Positions 8,196 through 17,130 of a stretch of 64,000 nucleotides of DNA are shown here, one piece after another. The position numbers and the translations under genes were made by a program. The notes under the pieces were generated by a model. The model searched no databases. It worked only from the letters and a program-made list of their open reading frames with translations, and had not been told where the DNA came from. The stretch lies in the NCBI GenBank assembly GCA_019637265.1, contig JAHBVY010000005.1:304186-368185 (forward strand), given 5' to 3'. Source of the DNA: Polyangiaceae bacterium. GTDB lineage: Bacteria; Myxococcota_A; Polyangia; Polyangiales; Polyangiaceae. Each line of letters begins with the position of its first letter. Position 1 is the stretch's first letter.

Positions 8196-10241
8196 CTACC
8201 CGACATCCACGTCTTCCTCTGGCAGGCGCCAGCTGCCCGGCACGCTCCGCTCGCTCAAGAACAGGAACAAGGTGAGCGGCCCCACGCGCCCGATGAACAT
8301 ATAAGCCATCAAGACCACCTTTCCCACCCAGTCGATCTCCTGGGTGACCCCCGCGCTGAGCCCCGCGGTGCTGAGCGCCGCCACCACCTCGAACAGCATC
8401 GGCATGAACGGGGCGTCTTGCGTGACGGACAGCGCCACCACACCCACGACCACCAAGGTGAGCGCCATGGTGGTGATCGCCGCGGCCTTGTAGACCGTGT
8501 GATTCGGCAGCTGGCGTCCAAACGCCACCGCCTCCCAGCGGCCACGCATCGCGCCCATGACGGCGATCATCAGGGTGGCCACCGTGGTGGTCTTGATGCC
8601 GCCTGCGGTGCCGCCCGGGCTGCCGCCGATGAACATGAACACGCACATCACCCACAGCGTGCCCTCGCGCAGGCTCGCGAGATCCACCGCGTTGAAGCCG
8701 GCGGTGCGCAGCGTCACCGAGTGAAACCACGCCGCCGTGAGGCGCTCGCGCAGCGTCAAGTGAGCGAAGGCGTGGGAGCCTTCGAGCGCGAGCAGCACCA
8801 GCGCACCAGACACGAGCAGCACCAGGGTGGTCAGCGTCACGATCCGCGTCTGCAGCGACACCACGCGCCGCCGGACGAGGCGCGGCAGCTCCGTCACCAC
8901 CAGCGGCGACAACCCGCCCAGGATGACCAAGAGGGCGATCACGTGGAGCACCAGCTCGCTCTCGGCGTACGGCATCAAGCTGGTGGGCGATAACGTCAGC
9001 CCAGCGTTACAAAACGCAGAGACGGCGGTGAACACCGCACGAAACAGCGCGGCGCCCGGCTCCTCGCCGTGCCACAAGAAGAGCGGGAACAGCACCGCGG
9101 CCCCGAGCGCCTCCGCGATCAGCGTCACCCCGAGCAAGCGCCGGAGCGACTGCCCCAGGTGGCCGCGTCCATCGGCGAGCAGCAGATCGGCCATCGCCGC
9201 CTCTTGGCGCAGGCTCAGGCGCCGCCCGAGCGCCGCCGCCACCACGGTGGAGAAGCTCATGATCCCGAGGCCGCCCACCTGAATCAGCACCAGGGTGATC
9301 CCCTGACCCACCGCCGTGAACTGCGTGGCCAGGTCCGTCACCATCAGCCCGTTCACGCACACCACGCTGGTCGCGGTGAAGGCGATGTCGAGCGGCGTCA
9401 GGCTGTGATCGACGCGGGACGCTGGGAGGCCGAGCAGCGCGGTCCCGAGCACACACAGCGCCAGGAAGGTGCCCACCAAGAGCCGCGCGGGGTGTGAGGT
9501 CACGCCGTCGAGCAACGCACCGAGCAGGCTCCGCTCACGGCCCTGCTCACGCAGCGCGAGCAGGGTGAGCGCGGCGAGCGGCAGGCTGAACCACAGCGCA
9601 GCGGCTGGCGCCGCGAGCGAGAGCACCGCCAAGGTCGCAGGCAGCACCCCGAAGAGCGCCCCGAGCCCGCCCAGCAGGCGAAGCGCCGAGCGCCGCCAGC
9701 TGGGCGCTCGCTCGACGCGGATGAGCGCGACGACCACGAGCGCCGCCACCACCGAAGCGCTGATCGCGACCGCCAGCACCTCTCCCCGGCCTGGTGACAG
9801 GCCGCCCAGGATCGCCAGCGCGAGCGCAGCCAGCAGCACACCCGCCGCCCCGCGCGCCGCCGCGATGGGGCCATGATTCCTCACGGAAACACGCGGCGCG
9901 CCGCGCGACGACAGCTCGTACCACAACCCGACGAACACCGACCCCACCAGCAGCGCCCCCATCGGGCCGAACGCTGGGCTAACGACCGTGAGCGCCCCCG
10001 CCGCGGCGGTGGAGAGCAGCGCCAAGACGCGCCCCACCCGCGGGAGCAGCGCCAAGAGGAGCCCCGAAATAGCGTACGCACCCCCGAGCACGATCAGCGC
10101 ATGGCGCGCGGACAACCCCACGAGCGGCAGCGCGAGCTCCCCGAGCACGCGGGGACCGAAGCCCGCGAGGAGCGGCGCCAGCGCGAGGAGCGCGCCGCTC
10201 TCACGAGCCAAGTCGTCAGGGTGTGGAGCTAAATCGGGCAT
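8196..10241 (-). CDS. TrkH/KtrB-type K+ transporter with extra N-terminal helices
   Basis: About 681 residues, clearly longer than usual KtrB (about 450) or TrkH (about 485). The canonical four-repeat MPM core starts near residue 250. The four pore loops are visible around 294 (VCVNGL), 407 (AFCNAGL), 513 (TAGFNA) and 627 (STAGLSAG), each with its selectivity-filter Gly. The first 250 residues hold about six to seven additional hydrophobic helices plus one soluble loop and have no counterpart in the model proteins. The ATG at 10241 (MPDLAPH) is preferred over a further upstream codon. Partner TrkA follows directly, so potassium uptake is the likely job. The role of the extension is unknown. 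Confidence 0.88.
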   Translation of the reverse strand: MPDLAPHPDDLARESGALLALAPLLAGFGPRVLGELALPLVGLSARHALIVLGGAYAISGLLLALLPRVGRVLALLSTAAAGALTVVSPAFGPMGALLVGSVFVGLWYELSSRGAPRVSVRNHGPIAAARGAAGVLLAALALAILGGLSPGRGEVLAVAISASVVAALVVVALIRVERAPSWRRSALRLLGGLGALFGVLPATLAVLSLAAPAAALWFSLPLAALTLLALREQGRERSLLGALLDGVTSHPARLLVGTFLALCVLGTALLGLPASRVDHSLTPLDIAFTATSVVCVNGLMVTDLATQFTAVGQGITLVLIQVGGLGIMSFSTVVAAALGRRLSLRQEAAMADLLLADGRGHLGQSLRRLLGVTLIAEALGAAVLFPLFLWHGEEPGAALFRAVFTAVSAFCNAGLTLSPTSLMPYAESELVLHVIALLVILGGLSPLVVTELPRLVRRRVVSLQTRIVTLTTLVLLVSGALVLLALEGSHAFAHLTLRERLTAAWFHSVTLRTAGFNAVDLASLREGTLWVMCVFMFIGGSPGGTAGGIKTTTVATLMIAVMGAMRGRWEAVAFGRQLPNHTVYKAAAITTMALTLVVVGVVALSVTQDAPFMPMLFEVVAALSTAGLSAGVTQEIDWVGKVVLMAYMFIGRVGPLTLFLFLSERSVPGSWRLPEEDVDVG

Positions 10242-10343
10242 CTCCGGGCACCGCGTCCCTGCGCCGCACGAGCGCACCTGTCGCGATCACACGTACCGCG
10301 GAACCCAGGTCACGGGAATGGCGCTCGGTGGGGCCCCAACCTG

Positions 10344-10371
10344 GTAGCACGCATTCATAAAAACGTGCTAC
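10344..10371. promoter_or_regulatory. Operator GTAGCACG-N12-CGTGCTAC, TonB receptor promoter
   Basis: Perfect 8-bp arms separated by the AT-rich 12-mer CATTCATAAAAA, 69 bp upstream of the proposed receptor start. The same architecture with one arm mismatch occurs at 14670-14697 before the transporter gene. The spacing of a little over two helical turns fits a dimeric repressor; a metal-sensing regulator is inferred from the genes served. Confidence 0.7.
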
Positions 10372-10439
10372 AAGGTCCCTCCGCTCACCGCCACGAGCCA
10401 CCTCCAAGCGCCTGCCAGAGCCAGGGCCAGACGAAAATC

Positions 10440-12560
10440 GTGTTTTATTTCAAGTGGTTATGCCTGTGCCCGCTGCCCCTACTGGGAGCCGTGGCGGCCC
10501 CGGCGCGCGCTGACACGACGTCCGCCCCCACCACGCCACCTGCCAACGCGAGCCATGCGGCGACCGAGGTGGCTCCAATAGACAGCATTGATGACGATTC
10601 GGACGAAGACGCCATCTACGTCCACGGCGCTCCGCTTCCACGCAGCGCCGGGCACAGCGAGCGCACCCGGCGCGTGCTCAGCGCCGCGCCGAGCCGCACC
10701 GCCAGCGACTTGTTGCTCACGGTGCCGGGCACCTTCGTCACGCAGCACAGCGGTGAGGGCAAGGCGCACCAGATCTTCTTCCGCGGCTTCGACGCGCTGC
10801 ACGGGCAAGACCTCGAGCTGTGGGTCGGCGGCGCGCCGGTGAACGAGGTGAGCCACATCCACGGTCAGGGCTACGCCGATTTGCACTTCTTGATGCCCGA
10901 GGTGGTGCAGCGGGTGCGCGCGCGACCCGGACCTTTCTCCCCCGATCAAGGCGACTTCGCCGTCGCCGGGAGCATCGACTTCGACCTCGGCTTCGAGGAG
11001 CCCGGCTTCACGCTGAAGGGCAGCGTGGGCAGCTTCGGCGCGCGCCGCGCCTTCATCGCCTACCACCCGGAGGGCATGAGCCACGAGACCTTCGGCGCGT
11101 TCGAGAGCTACTCGAGCGATGGCTTCGGGGTGGGCCGCGCCGCCGAGCGAAGCACGGCGGTAGGCCAGCTCGTGCAGCCGCTCTCGCGCGGCGTGGAGCT
11201 GCGCCTGCTCACCACCAGCTACTCCGGGCGCTTCGGCTCCGCGGGGGTGCTGCGGCTCGCCGACGTGGAGGCAGGCGCCGACCGCTTCGGCAGCTACGAC
11301 ACGGCTCAAGGTGGGCACAGCGCGCGGCATCAGCTCCTGGCGGAGCTGCGCGGCGCGAGCGGTGAGCACCGCTTCCACTTCACGCCCTACCTCACCCTGA
11401 GGCAGCTCACGCTGCGCCACAACTTCACGGGTTTCCTCCAAGATCCAGTAGGCGGCGACGCCACGCAACAGCAAAACGGCTCCACCACGCTCGGTTTCCG
11501 CGCGGCGGTCAGCCGCGCTCTAGAGATCGTCAGCCCACATGACAGCGTGAGCGTCGGGCTCGCCGGGCGCGGCGACTTCATCGAACAATCGGACCGGCGC
11601 CTGAGCGTGGTGACGCGCGAGGTGAGCGCCACCCAGGTGGACGCGACGGTGAGCGCCGCTGCCCTCTCCGGCTGGGTCGATCTATCCCTGCGTCCGGTGA
11701 GGCGCTTGGCCGTTCGCGGTGGCGCGCGCATCGACGCGCTCTCCTACGGCGTGACCGATCACCTGCGACAAGGGCAAGTGAGCTCCGCGCAGGGCGCCCA
11801 CGTGGGGCCCAAGCTGAGCTTGGACTTCGCCATCGCGCCCGGGGCGCGCGCCTTGGCGAGCTACGGCGAGGGCTTCCGCTCGCCGCAGGCGCGGAGCCTG
11901 GGCGACGGTGAGCGCACGCCGTTCACGCGCGTGCGCTCCTACGAGCTCGGGCTGCGCCTGGCGGAGGGGCGTCGGGTGAGCCTCGGCCTGGCAGGTTTCC
12001 ACACGGCATTGTCCGATGACGTGGTGTTCGTGGAGGCCCTGGCTAAGAACGTGGCGACGCCTGCCACGCGGCGAGTCGGCGGGGTGCTCGACTTCGTGGC
12101 GGAGCCCACGCCAGGCTTCACCTCCGCCCTGGGCGCTACCTACACCCGCGCGAGCTTCACCGAGACCAGCGGCGACTACCTGGCGGGCGCGCGGGTGCCC
12201 TTCGTGCCGGAGCTCACGGTGCGCTCGGACCTCGCGGCGACCCGTCAGCTAGCCCAACCTTTTGGACGACCCCTGAGCGCGGGTTTGGGGGTGGGGCTCA
12301 CCTACCTCTACCGCCGCCCCATCCCTTACGGCGAGCTGGGCGACGACGTGTTCCTGATGGACGTGAAGGCCAGCGCTCGGCTCGCGGGGGTGGAGCTCAG
12401 CCTGGAGGCGATGAACCTCCTCGACCTGCCCTGGAACGACGGCGAGTTCGTCTACGCCTCGAGCTTCGAGCGCGGCGGCACGCCCTCCCTGGTGCCCGCG
12501 CGCCACGTCTCCGCCGGCGCCCCACGCACGCTGATGGCCACCCTCAGCCTCACCATCTGA
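10440..12560 (+). CDS. TonB-dependent outer-membrane receptor
   Basis: About 706 residues. A signal peptide (FYFKWLCLCPLPLLGAVAAPARA) is followed by an acidic linker and a TonB-box-like DAIYVHG. The plug domain has TASDLLLTVPGTFVTQHSG, then FFRGFDALHGQDLELWVGG and the plug end GDFAVAGSIDFDLG. A beta-barrel of about 500 residues ends in the aromatic-poor but alternating strand TLMATLSLTI. The GTG at 10440 begins a clean signal peptide; an upstream GTG at 10365 would overlap the operator and add a polar leader. Two lipoprotein genes and a NicO/UreH-like transporter follow, so the cargo is probably a metal or metal chelate. The substrate itself cannot be read from sequence. Confidence 0.9.
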   Translation: MFYFKWLCLCPLPLLGAVAAPARADTTSAPTTPPANASHAATEVAPIDSIDDDSDEDAIYVHGAPLPRSAGHSERTRRVLSAAPSRTASDLLLTVPGTFVTQHSGEGKAHQIFFRGFDALHGQDLELWVGGAPVNEVSHIHGQGYADLHFLMPEVVQRVRARPGPFSPDQGDFAVAGSIDFDLGFEEPGFTLKGSVGSFGARRAFIAYHPEGMSHETFGAFESYSSDGFGVGRAAERSTAVGQLVQPLSRGVELRLLTTSYSGRFGSAGVLRLADVEAGADRFGSYDTAQGGHSARHQLLAELRGASGEHRFHFTPYLTLRQLTLRHNFTGFLQDPVGGDATQQQNGSTTLGFRAAVSRALEIVSPHDSVSVGLAGRGDFIEQSDRRLSVVTREVSATQVDATVSAAALSGWVDLSLRPVRRLAVRGGARIDALSYGVTDHLRQGQVSSAQGAHVGPKLSLDFAIAPGARALASYGEGFRSPQARSLGDGERTPFTRVRSYELGLRLAEGRRVSLGLAGFHTALSDDVVFVEALAKNVATPATRRVGGVLDFVAEPTPGFTSALGATYTRASFTETSGDYLAGARVPFVPELTVRSDLAATRQLAQPFGRPLSAGLGVGLTYLYRRPIPYGELGDDVFLMDVKASARLAGVELSLEAMNLLDLPWNDGEFVYASSFERGGTPSLVPARHVSAGAPRTLMATLSLTI

Positions 12561-12572
12561 GCCCCTGTCGAC

Positions 12573-13538
12573 ATGACTTCCACGCTTCACAAGCTCCCGT
12601 TCGCGTTACTGACTATCTCCGCCGCCTGGCTCGGCGCTGGGCTCGCGCTCAGTGGCTGCGGCGAAGACGACTTGGGCGGCACCTCCGGGCAGCGCGTCAC
12701 CCTGACGACGGAGGCCAAGCTCGCGCCCGACTCGAGCGCCCCGTTCGTCAACGACCTGGGCTGGGAGCTCAGCGTCCAGGAAGCCAAGCTGAGCCTCGAG
12801 GCGCTCCGCTACTTCGCGGGCGCGCCCATCGCGCGCCTCGATCCATTCCCCACGGAAACCTACGCGACAGCCCCTGCCTCAGCGGGCCTGCTCACGAGCC
12901 TCACGCCGCGAGTGCTCGGCGCGCCTATCGCGCCCCGAACGGCCAGCCCGCAGGCGCTACCGGGCGTGATCCGCTCCTTGCTCCACGCAGCGCAGATCCC
13001 CAGCGCGGCGGCGCACCCAGGCCACTACGTACCCGGCGAAGCCCTGGGGGAGATGCTGACGCGCGTCGTGATCGATCTGATGCACCCTGCAGCGCTCCCA
13101 CCCGGCACCGGCGTGACGGGGCGCTATCGCTCCGGGTGGCTCCAGTTCGCCACGCCGCCCGCTGACAGCGGGCTGGGCGACGCGGTGGTCCGAGTCGTCG
13201 TCCGCGCGAGTCAAGGTGGCGTGAGTCACGAGCTGCAGTTGGACGCCACGCTGACCGATCTCGCGGATGGCCACGGTGACCCCATCATCGAGGGCTGCCC
13301 CATGAGCTCCGCCGCTTCGGGGGCTGACGGCGCGGAGGTGCGTGGCGACGGCGCCATCCAGCTCGAGGTCGATCTCGCGCTGTGGCTCGATCAGCTCGAT
13401 CCTTCGCCGCTCACAGCCTCTCCCGAGCGCGTGACGGTGGACCCGAATCGCGCGGAGCACCAGACGCTGCATCGAGCCTTTCGGCGCGGCATCCGTCAGG
13501 CCGGCGCCTACCGCTTCAGTTACCGGCCAGCGCCTTGA
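12573..13538 (+). CDS. Lipoprotein of the metal-uptake island
   Basis: A 321-residue predicted lipoprotein: hydrophobic signal, lipobox LSGC with Cys29. It starts 12 bp after the TonB receptor stop, so it is co-transcribed. The body has a beta-rich opening (RVTLTTEAKLAP), a His/Pro segment AHPGHYVPGEALGEML that may bind metal, and a disulphide-capable Cys in IIEGCPM. I do not recognise a named domain with certainty. The general arrangement, a periplasmic lipoprotein next to a TonB receptor, resembles MbnP-type partner proteins. Role inferred: periplasmic capture or receptor partner. Confidence 0.78.
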   Translation: MTSTLHKLPFALLTISAAWLGAGLALSGCGEDDLGGTSGQRVTLTTEAKLAPDSSAPFVNDLGWELSVQEAKLSLEALRYFAGAPIARLDPFPTETYATAPASAGLLTSLTPRVLGAPIAPRTASPQALPGVIRSLLHAAQIPSAAAHPGHYVPGEALGEMLTRVVIDLMHPAALPPGTGVTGRYRSGWLQFATPPADSGLGDAVVRVVVRASQGGVSHELQLDATLTDLADGHGDPIIEGCPMSSAASGADGAEVRGDGAIQLEVDLALWLDQLDPSPLTASPERVTVDPNRAEHQTLHRAFRRGIRQAGAYRFSYRPAP

Positions 13539-13573
13539 TCACGGCGCCGAGTGGCGCCCGGCGCGGCGCCTTG

Positions 13574-13595
13574 GTGCACTGCCAAACCCCCAAAA
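13574..13595 (-). repeat. G/T-rich repeat copy 3
   Basis: GTGCACTGCCAAACCCCC followed by AAAA (C-rich strand shown), between the two lipoprotein genes of the metal island. Tail type GGCAGTGC, as in copies 1 and 17. Confidence 0.75.
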
Positions 13596-13707
13596 TAAAG
13601 AGCTACCAGGAACGACGAGCCACCGGGCCAAGCCCCAAGCCCACCTGGTGCCGCTGACGAGCGACCCGAACCACACTCGCCACGTGCCCCTCCCCATGGA
13701 GACATCG

Positions 13708-14622
13708 ATGACACCACGAAGCCACCGAAACACCCCCCACCCATCACGCACCTGCTCACGCATAGTTAGCTTGGCAGCCCTGATGACCGCGAGCTTCGCG
13801 CTCACCGCCTGCGGCGAGGACGCGGTCGCCGAGGAAGGCATCGGCGAAGTCAGCTTCAATGTCTATGGGGAAGAGTACATCGAAGAGGGGATCCCCACCG
13901 AAGAGTTCGAGGACGGTTTCAGCGCGGTGTTCGATCAGTTCCTGATCGTGGTGGGCGACGTGGAGGTGAAAGACAGCTCCGGCGCGTCCGGCGGAGCGCT
14001 CAGCGGCTCATGGCTGCTCGACCTGGTGAAGCCAGGCCCTCACGAGATCGGCTCCACGGGGAAAATCTCCGCGCGAAGCTATGATCAGGTGGGCTACGAA
14101 ACGCCCGCGTACAGCGCGAGCACGGGGCTCCACTCGAGCGCCACGGAGAGCGACGCCGCGCTCATGGCTGCGGGCGGCTACAGCGTGTACGTGAGCGGCA
14201 GCGCCACCCGCGGCGGCGTCACCAAGATCTTCAAATGGGGGTTCACCGGCGGGACCCACTACGGGGAGTGCACCCAGGTGGACAGTAGCGGTGAGGTGGT
14301 GCGCCAAGGACTCGTGCTAGCCAACGGCGGCATATTGCCAGTTCAACTGACGATTCATGGCGACCACTTCTTCTACGACGATCTCGCGGCGGAGACAGCG
14401 GTGCTGCGCTTCGACGCCATCGCGAACGCGGACACGAACGACGACGGCGAGGTGACGCGGGAGGAGCTCGCCGCGGTGCGGCTGAGCGAGCTCAGCGAAG
14501 GCAGCTACGGCACCGGCGGCATGACCGGCATCAACACCCTCGATCAGTTCATCGCCGCGCTGGTGAGCACCCTGGGCCACTACCGCGGCGAAGGGCACTG
14601 CCACGCTCATCAGCTACCCTAA
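13708..14622 (+). CDS. EF-hand-containing lipoprotein, metal island
   Basis: A 304-residue predicted lipoprotein: Arg-rich n-region, hydrophobic core, lipobox LTAC with Cys35. GGAG six bases ahead of the ATG at 13708 decides the start. The body reads as beta-sandwich (VFDQFLIVVGDVEVKDS and FKWGFTGGTHYGEC). Near residue 250 there is a canonical EF-hand loop, DTNDDGEVTREE, with ligands at positions 1, 3, 5, 7 and 12. The C-terminus GHCHAHQLP is a likely metal-binding tail. It follows the first lipoprotein after 169 bp, with a repeat element in the gap. Function is inferred as metal or chelate binding outside the cytoplasm; no named family was recognised. Confidence 0.75.
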   Translation: MTPRSHRNTPHPSRTCSRIVSLAALMTASFALTACGEDAVAEEGIGEVSFNVYGEEYIEEGIPTEEFEDGFSAVFDQFLIVVGDVEVKDSSGASGGALSGSWLLDLVKPGPHEIGSTGKISARSYDQVGYETPAYSASTGLHSSATESDAALMAAGGYSVYVSGSATRGGVTKIFKWGFTGGTHYGECTQVDSSGEVVRQGLVLANGGILPVQLTIHGDHFFYDDLAAETAVLRFDAIANADTNDDGEVTREELAAVRLSELSEGSYGTGGMTGINTLDQFIAALVSTLGHYRGEGHCHAHQLP

Positions 14623-14630
14623 CCAAACCG

Positions 14631-14656
14631 GTGACCCTGCGCGAACAGCGCGTCAC
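14631..14656. terminator. Hairpin after EF-hand lipoprotein
   Basis: GTGAC...GTCAC outer arms with an inner GCGC/GCGC pairing, eight bases after the stop. The mid-stem bulge makes it moderate, but its place between the lipoprotein stop and the transporter operator fits a terminator. Confidence 0.5.
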
Positions 14657-14669
14657 GCATGCGATCCAT

Positions 14670-14697
14670 GTGGCACGAACCTCAAGTCACGTGCTAC
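14670..14697. promoter_or_regulatory. Operator GTGGCACG-N12-CGTGCTAC, transporter promoter
   Basis: The right arm and spacer length are identical to the site before the TonB receptor; the left arm differs at one base. It stands about 190 bp upstream of the transporter GTG, leaving a leader of roughly that length. Two such sites 4.3 kb apart, each ahead of a transport gene, imply one shared regulator. Confidence 0.65.
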
Positions 14698-14886
14698 CAC
14701 CCAGCGCATGACGAACGCGCTGAGCGCCCGCGACCTCCACGGCGCACACGTGTGCTTTGTCGAGGCCGCGATGCTCGCGTCGAGCGCAGCGCGTGCATCT
14801 TCCATCGCGAGCGCGGCGCACGGCGCAGGGCGCGCGTCTTCCATCGCGAACACGAGCGCGGCGAGCGCATCTCGCTCGAGGTCCGC
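14698..14886 (+). other. Leader of the transporter gene with internal repeat
   Basis: No confident gene. A 61-codon open frame (14708-14893, ATG) overlaps the transporter GTG and could be a leader peptide, but it has no Shine-Dalgarno sequence and its Ala/Ser-rich product is unremarkable. The region has an imperfect direct repeat around TCTTCCATCGCGA (about 14799 and 14839). Confidence 0.35.
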
Positions 14887-15495
14887 GTGCTGAGCATCGC
14901 CGCGGGGCTGGCGGGCGGCGTCATCCACGCCATGTCGGGGCCCGATCACGTGGCCGCGGTGGCGCCGCTCACCCTCGACGGGCGGCGCTCGGGCCTCGTG
15001 CTCGGACTCATCTGGGGCCTGGGGCATGGCGCCGGCGTGGCGGTGATCGGCGCGGTCTTGTGGCTCGCGAAGGGCGCGGTCCCCATCGACACAGCGAGCG
15101 CATGGGCCGAGTTCTTGGTGGGGTTCTTACTCATCGGCATGGGCGCCTGGGCGGGCTATCGCGGCCTCAAGCTGCATCGTCAGGCTGACCGACCCATGCC
15201 GCACACCCCCAAGCGTCGCCCGGTGACCTTCGGCGTCGGCGCGCTCCACGGCAGCGCGGGCGCGAGTCACCTGCTCGCGGTGCTCCCCACCGCGGGCTTC
15301 TCGGCCACCGGCGCAGCGGGTTACCTCATCGCCTACATGGTGGGCGCGGCCGGGGCGATGGGCGCCATCGGTTGGATCGCAGGCTCCATCTCCACGCGCC
15401 TCGGCGCGCGCTTCCAACCATGGCTCCTACTCGGCGCCGGGGCCATCGCCTGCCTGGTCGGCGTGGTGTGGCTGGTGCGGAGCTGGCCCGGTTGA
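14887..15495 (+). CDS. NicO/UreH-like metal transporter
   Basis: A 202-residue integral membrane protein with about six helices. The first helix carries the metal-site motif HAMSGPDH, a variant of the HX4DH signature of nickel/cobalt permeases (five residues between His and Asp), and the second has LGHGAG. A later helix has GALHGSAGASHLL, which repeats the His-Gly pattern. The polar cytoplasmic loop between halves is His/Lys/Arg-rich. GAGG five bases before the GTG at 14887 fixes the start; longer frames give only Arg-rich nonsense. Likely inner-membrane step of the island served by the TonB receptor. Ni, Co or another divalent metal are all possible. Confidence 0.78.
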   Translation: MLSIAAGLAGGVIHAMSGPDHVAAVAPLTLDGRRSGLVLGLIWGLGHGAGVAVIGAVLWLAKGAVPIDTASAWAEFLVGFLLIGMGAWAGYRGLKLHRQADRPMPHTPKRRPVTFGVGALHGSAGASHLLAVLPTAGFSATGAAGYLIAYMVGAAGAMGAIGWIAGSISTRLGARFQPWLLLGAGAIACLVGVVWLVRSWPG

Positions 15496-15842
15496 GCCCT
15501 GGCTTGATACTTCAACCTGACCAGTCCCCAGATTGACACACCCACCTGACCAGTCCCTAGCGGGCGCTCAACGGGTTTTGGGGGTTTGCCTGTTTTGCCC
15601 CGGGGCGCGCCGAGCGAGTCCCTGGCAGCTAGGCATCGGTTCACGCAGCCGCTGCCCCACGGTGTACTTGTGAAACCGTGGGAACTCGCGGACCGCGATG
15701 TCTACCTTCACTAGCACGCTCAGGGCCTGCCTGTAAATGGGTAAAGATTGATGAACCAGCGGACATCAGCCTACCCCAGCGAGCCACATACGTTTTACCA
15801 CATAGATAAATATATCAACAGGTCAACTGATTAACACCGTCT
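15496..15842. other. Intergenic gap with repeat and AT-rich tract
   Basis: No gene seen. It holds the direct repeat CCTGACCAGTCCC (twice, about 15517 and 15545), one G/T-rich element, and at 15785-15840 a markedly AT-rich tract with ATAAATATATC, rare for this genome. The AT-rich end adjoins the 3' end of the lower-GC lipoprotein gene split by IS66, so it may mark the edge of an acquired segment. Confidence 0.6.
15564..15598 (+). repeat. G/T-rich repeat copy 4
   Basis: GCGCTCAAC followed by GGGTTTTGGGGGTTTGCC and TGTTTTGC. It combines the full core with the CCTGTTTTGC tail and gives the clearest consensus. The preceding GCGCTCAAC also occurs right after copy 5 and, in reverse, next to copy 1. 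Confidence 0.8.
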
Positions 15843-17055
15843 TCACCGAACGCAACGAGCCCAGCCCGTACTGGTCACGACGTGGCTGACGGTGCCGCCA
15901 TTGCCGAAGTACACGCTCCATCCGCCGGACGAACCGGAGACCGGAGAGGCGCTCCAGTAGTAGCTGCTCTGTGTGCTGGGGAATATAGTCAGTTCAATGT
16001 ACGGTTCGGCTGCCTTGCGGCTTGGCACCAGGCTGCTCAGCTCAGCCACCGTGGGCAGGCGCCAGCCCGTCTTCCCGTCCAGCGTGAGCCCAGCACAGTA
16101 GCCAATGGAGGCCGCCTGACTCTGCCTGTTGGGCGACGTGCCGCGCTGCCACTCGAGCCCCGTGGCGTGGTCGAGCACCGTGTTGCTCGTGACTTCAAAG
16201 AAGTGGCCGCTCGTTGGGATGGGCCGCTGAGGGGAGGCCAGCGCCACACAGCGAACATTATAGCCCTGGCTGGCGCTCTGAGCAGCCGCCCTTCCCGTGC
16301 TGAAGTCCACATACCACTTGTTTGCGGTTCCGGTTCGCCCAGACGCGGTCCAGAAATCTCCGGTCGTCCCGGGGAAAGTCCCACCATCCGTCGCTGGATT
16401 AATCCGTGTGTAGTCCACCAAACTGAGCAGCTCCATCCGTGTGGGCAAGCGCCAATCGCTGCGGCCGCCCCAACTGAGCGAATCGCAGTAGCTCTCCGCT
16501 GCAGCCCAGTTTTGGGTACCGGGGGCTGGCTCCCGTTGCCACTCGAGACCCGTCACGTTGTCCACCACCGTCCTCGCGGCGGCGTTCACGGTGTAGCTGA
16601 AGGCGTGCCCCGGTGTGCCCGGCAGCGGCCAGCGCGCGTAGCCGTCGTAGTCCGCGAACAGTACGCCCTCGCAAGCGGCGAACTGACAATGGGGCAGCGC
16701 ACCACTGCACACCGGCCCGAGCGGTGTGGAGCTCAGGCCATCGGCGGCACAACGACTCGGCCGGTTCGCTTCGCAGTAGTCCGCTCCTGGGTCGCACACC
16801 CAGGCCTCACACACGCCGGCCACGCACGTGGACCCAGCGCAGGCCGCTCCCAACGGCGTCGAGCTCACGCCGTCAGCCGCGCAGCGCCGCGGCTGATCGC
16901 CCTCACAGAAGTCTGCGTTCGGCGCGCACACGCGGTCCGCACACTGCCCCTCATCGACGCAGCTCTGCCCAGCGTCGCATGGCCACTCCTCCTCCGCGGC
17001 GCCACTCGCTGCGCACACGGTGCGCACCCCAGCCTTGCAGTAGGTCGTCCCCGGC
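15843..17055 (-). pseudogene. 3' part of split Cys-rich/DUF1566 lipoprotein gene
   Basis: C-terminal 403 codons of a gene interrupted by IS66. The first part is Cys-rich repeats of the form ADFCEGDQPRRCAADGVSS, each about 40 residues, continuing those on the other side of the insertion. Two DUF1566 (Lcl C-terminal) domains follow, recognisable from TGLEWQR, GRSDWRLPTRMELLSLVD and, in the second, KTGWRLPTVAELSSL, each ending in a WSAS/WTAS...VRCV strand. DUF1566 modules are carbohydrate- or surface-associated and found in fibrobacter-type and myxobacterial lipoproteins. Excision of the element plus one target copy restores a single frame of 610 residues. The fragment might still be expressed from an internal GTG (17027), but it lacks a signal peptide. 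Confidence 0.88.
17048..17055. repeat. Target-site duplication, left copy
   Basis: TCCCCGGC directly abuts the left inverted repeat of the IS66 element; the identical octamer follows the right end. Eight bases is the standard IS66 duplication length. Confidence 0.93.
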
Positions 17056-17130
17056 GTGACCGATCAGCGACACCGGGATGCACCCCGCGCCTGAGTGTGC
17101 CTCCCGCCGCAGCCAGCGGCCCCCAACCCC

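Noticed and set aside
7518..8993. 491-codon frame opposite trkA and trkH
   Set aside because: Composition (His, Arg, Gln-rich) is that of an antisense shadow; both opposite genes have conserved motifs.
14659..14886. N-terminal extension of the NicO/UreH-like transporter
   Set aside because: An Arg/His-rich stretch with no signal or helix; a good ribosome site precedes the GTG at 14887.
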